Assembly: GCA_031283405.1 (NCBI GenBank)
Contig: JAITBX010000234.1
Span: 1-5,043, forward strand
Length of the DNA stretch: 5,043 bases
Source of the DNA: Burkholderiales bacterium
Lineage (GTDB): Bacteria > Pseudomonadota > Gammaproteobacteria > Burkholderiales > Casimicrobiaceae
Direction of reading: 5' to 3'
Shown here: positions 4,925-5,043 of the stretch, piece by piece
Layout of the letters: each line of letters starts with the position of its first letter
How positions within the stretch are numbered: position 1 is the first letter of the stretch
Made by a program: the position numbers and the translations under genes
Notes under the pieces: generated by a model
Database searches by the model: none
Told to the model about the DNA's origin: nothing
The model's input: only the letters and a program-made list of their open reading frames with translations

Positions 4925-5043
4925 CCGAAGCGCTTCATCGGGGTTTATCACTGTCGCGCGCTCCAGAGAAATTCTGTTGCGCGCGAATGCCGCGCAGGTA
5001 GCTCCGCTGCCTGTCCAAGCAAGTGCCGGCCAACGACCTCCTG
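4921..5043 (+). CDS. Expected 5' end of spoT; reading frame interrupted (partial)
   Basis: By gene order spoT, the bifunctional (p)ppGpp synthase/hydrolase, should begin here. An ATG at 4921 overlaps the rpoZ stop as ATGA, but its frame runs only 26 codons (MTEALHRGLSLSRAPEKF...) to TAG at 4999-5001. After the TAG the same frame reads LSKQVPANDLL to the window end, which looks like the SpoT segment before the HD domain (xxLPxxDL). The third frame, from 4923, is open throughout and includes REILLRANAAQVAPL, also plausible as SpoT N-terminal sequence. So either paired indels disturb the frame or the real start is later, for example GTG at 5023. The identity rests mainly on synteny. Confidence 0.35.
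4954..4986. repeat. Perfect-armed inverted repeat after rpoZ
   Basis: TCGCGCGC (4954-4961) pairs with GCGCGCGA (4979-4986). After a 2x2 mismatch, CAGA (4964-4967) pairs with TCTG (4973-4976) around a 5-nt loop GAAAT. There is no T-run after it, so it is not a standard intrinsic terminator. It falls exactly where the spoT N-terminus is unclear. Confidence 0.6.

Overview
This window most likely comes from a betaproteobacterium, perhaps Rhodocyclales-like. The evidence is the GC-rich coding sequence and the right-hand gene order yicC - gmk - rpoZ followed by what should be spoT. That stringent-response/transcription cluster is widely conserved in Proteobacteria. In betaproteobacteria it is often flanked by a PPM phosphatase and a Ser/Thr kinase, as here. 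Genus and species cannot be read from the sequence.

Layout: (1) Bases 1-72 on the + strand hold the last codons of a gene cut by the window edge. They carry a YxxxQ motif typical of IS200/IS605-type Y1 transposases, and a strong GC hairpin with a T-rich tail follows (88-118). (2) From 945 down to 69 on the - strand lies a leucine-rich-repeat protein gene whose N-terminal part (945-817, resembling the start of Imm26-type proteins) is separated from the main frame by a one-base shift at a run of four C's. (3) Upstream of it on the - strand are a PPM/PP2C phosphatase (1875-952) and a Ser/Thr kinase (2832-1897), 21 nt apart. (4) A 154-nt divergent intergenic region (2833-2986) separates the kinase from the + strand cluster. 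(5) yicC (2987-3856), gmk (3871-4524) and rpoZ (4595-4924) follow on the + strand. (6) The final ~120 nt should be the start of spoT, but the frame overlapping the rpoZ stop is closed by TAG at 4999.

How the parts work together: the - strand set looks like a small reversible phosphorylation module (kinase plus opposing phosphatase) with a possible accessory LRR protein. The + strand set is housekeeping: YicC acts in RNA turnover, Gmk converts GMP to GDP and so feeds GTP and (p)ppGpp pools, RpoZ is the RNA polymerase omega subunit and part of a ppGpp site, and SpoT makes and degrades (p)ppGpp.

The most interesting irregularities are the frameshifted LRR gene (and its in-frame position behind the phosphatase stop codon), the transposase tail running head-on into it, the unusual rpoZ/spoT junction with a large inverted repeat, and tandem U-rich leader repeats ahead of both the kinase and rpoZ. 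I see no clear evidence of a wholly new system.
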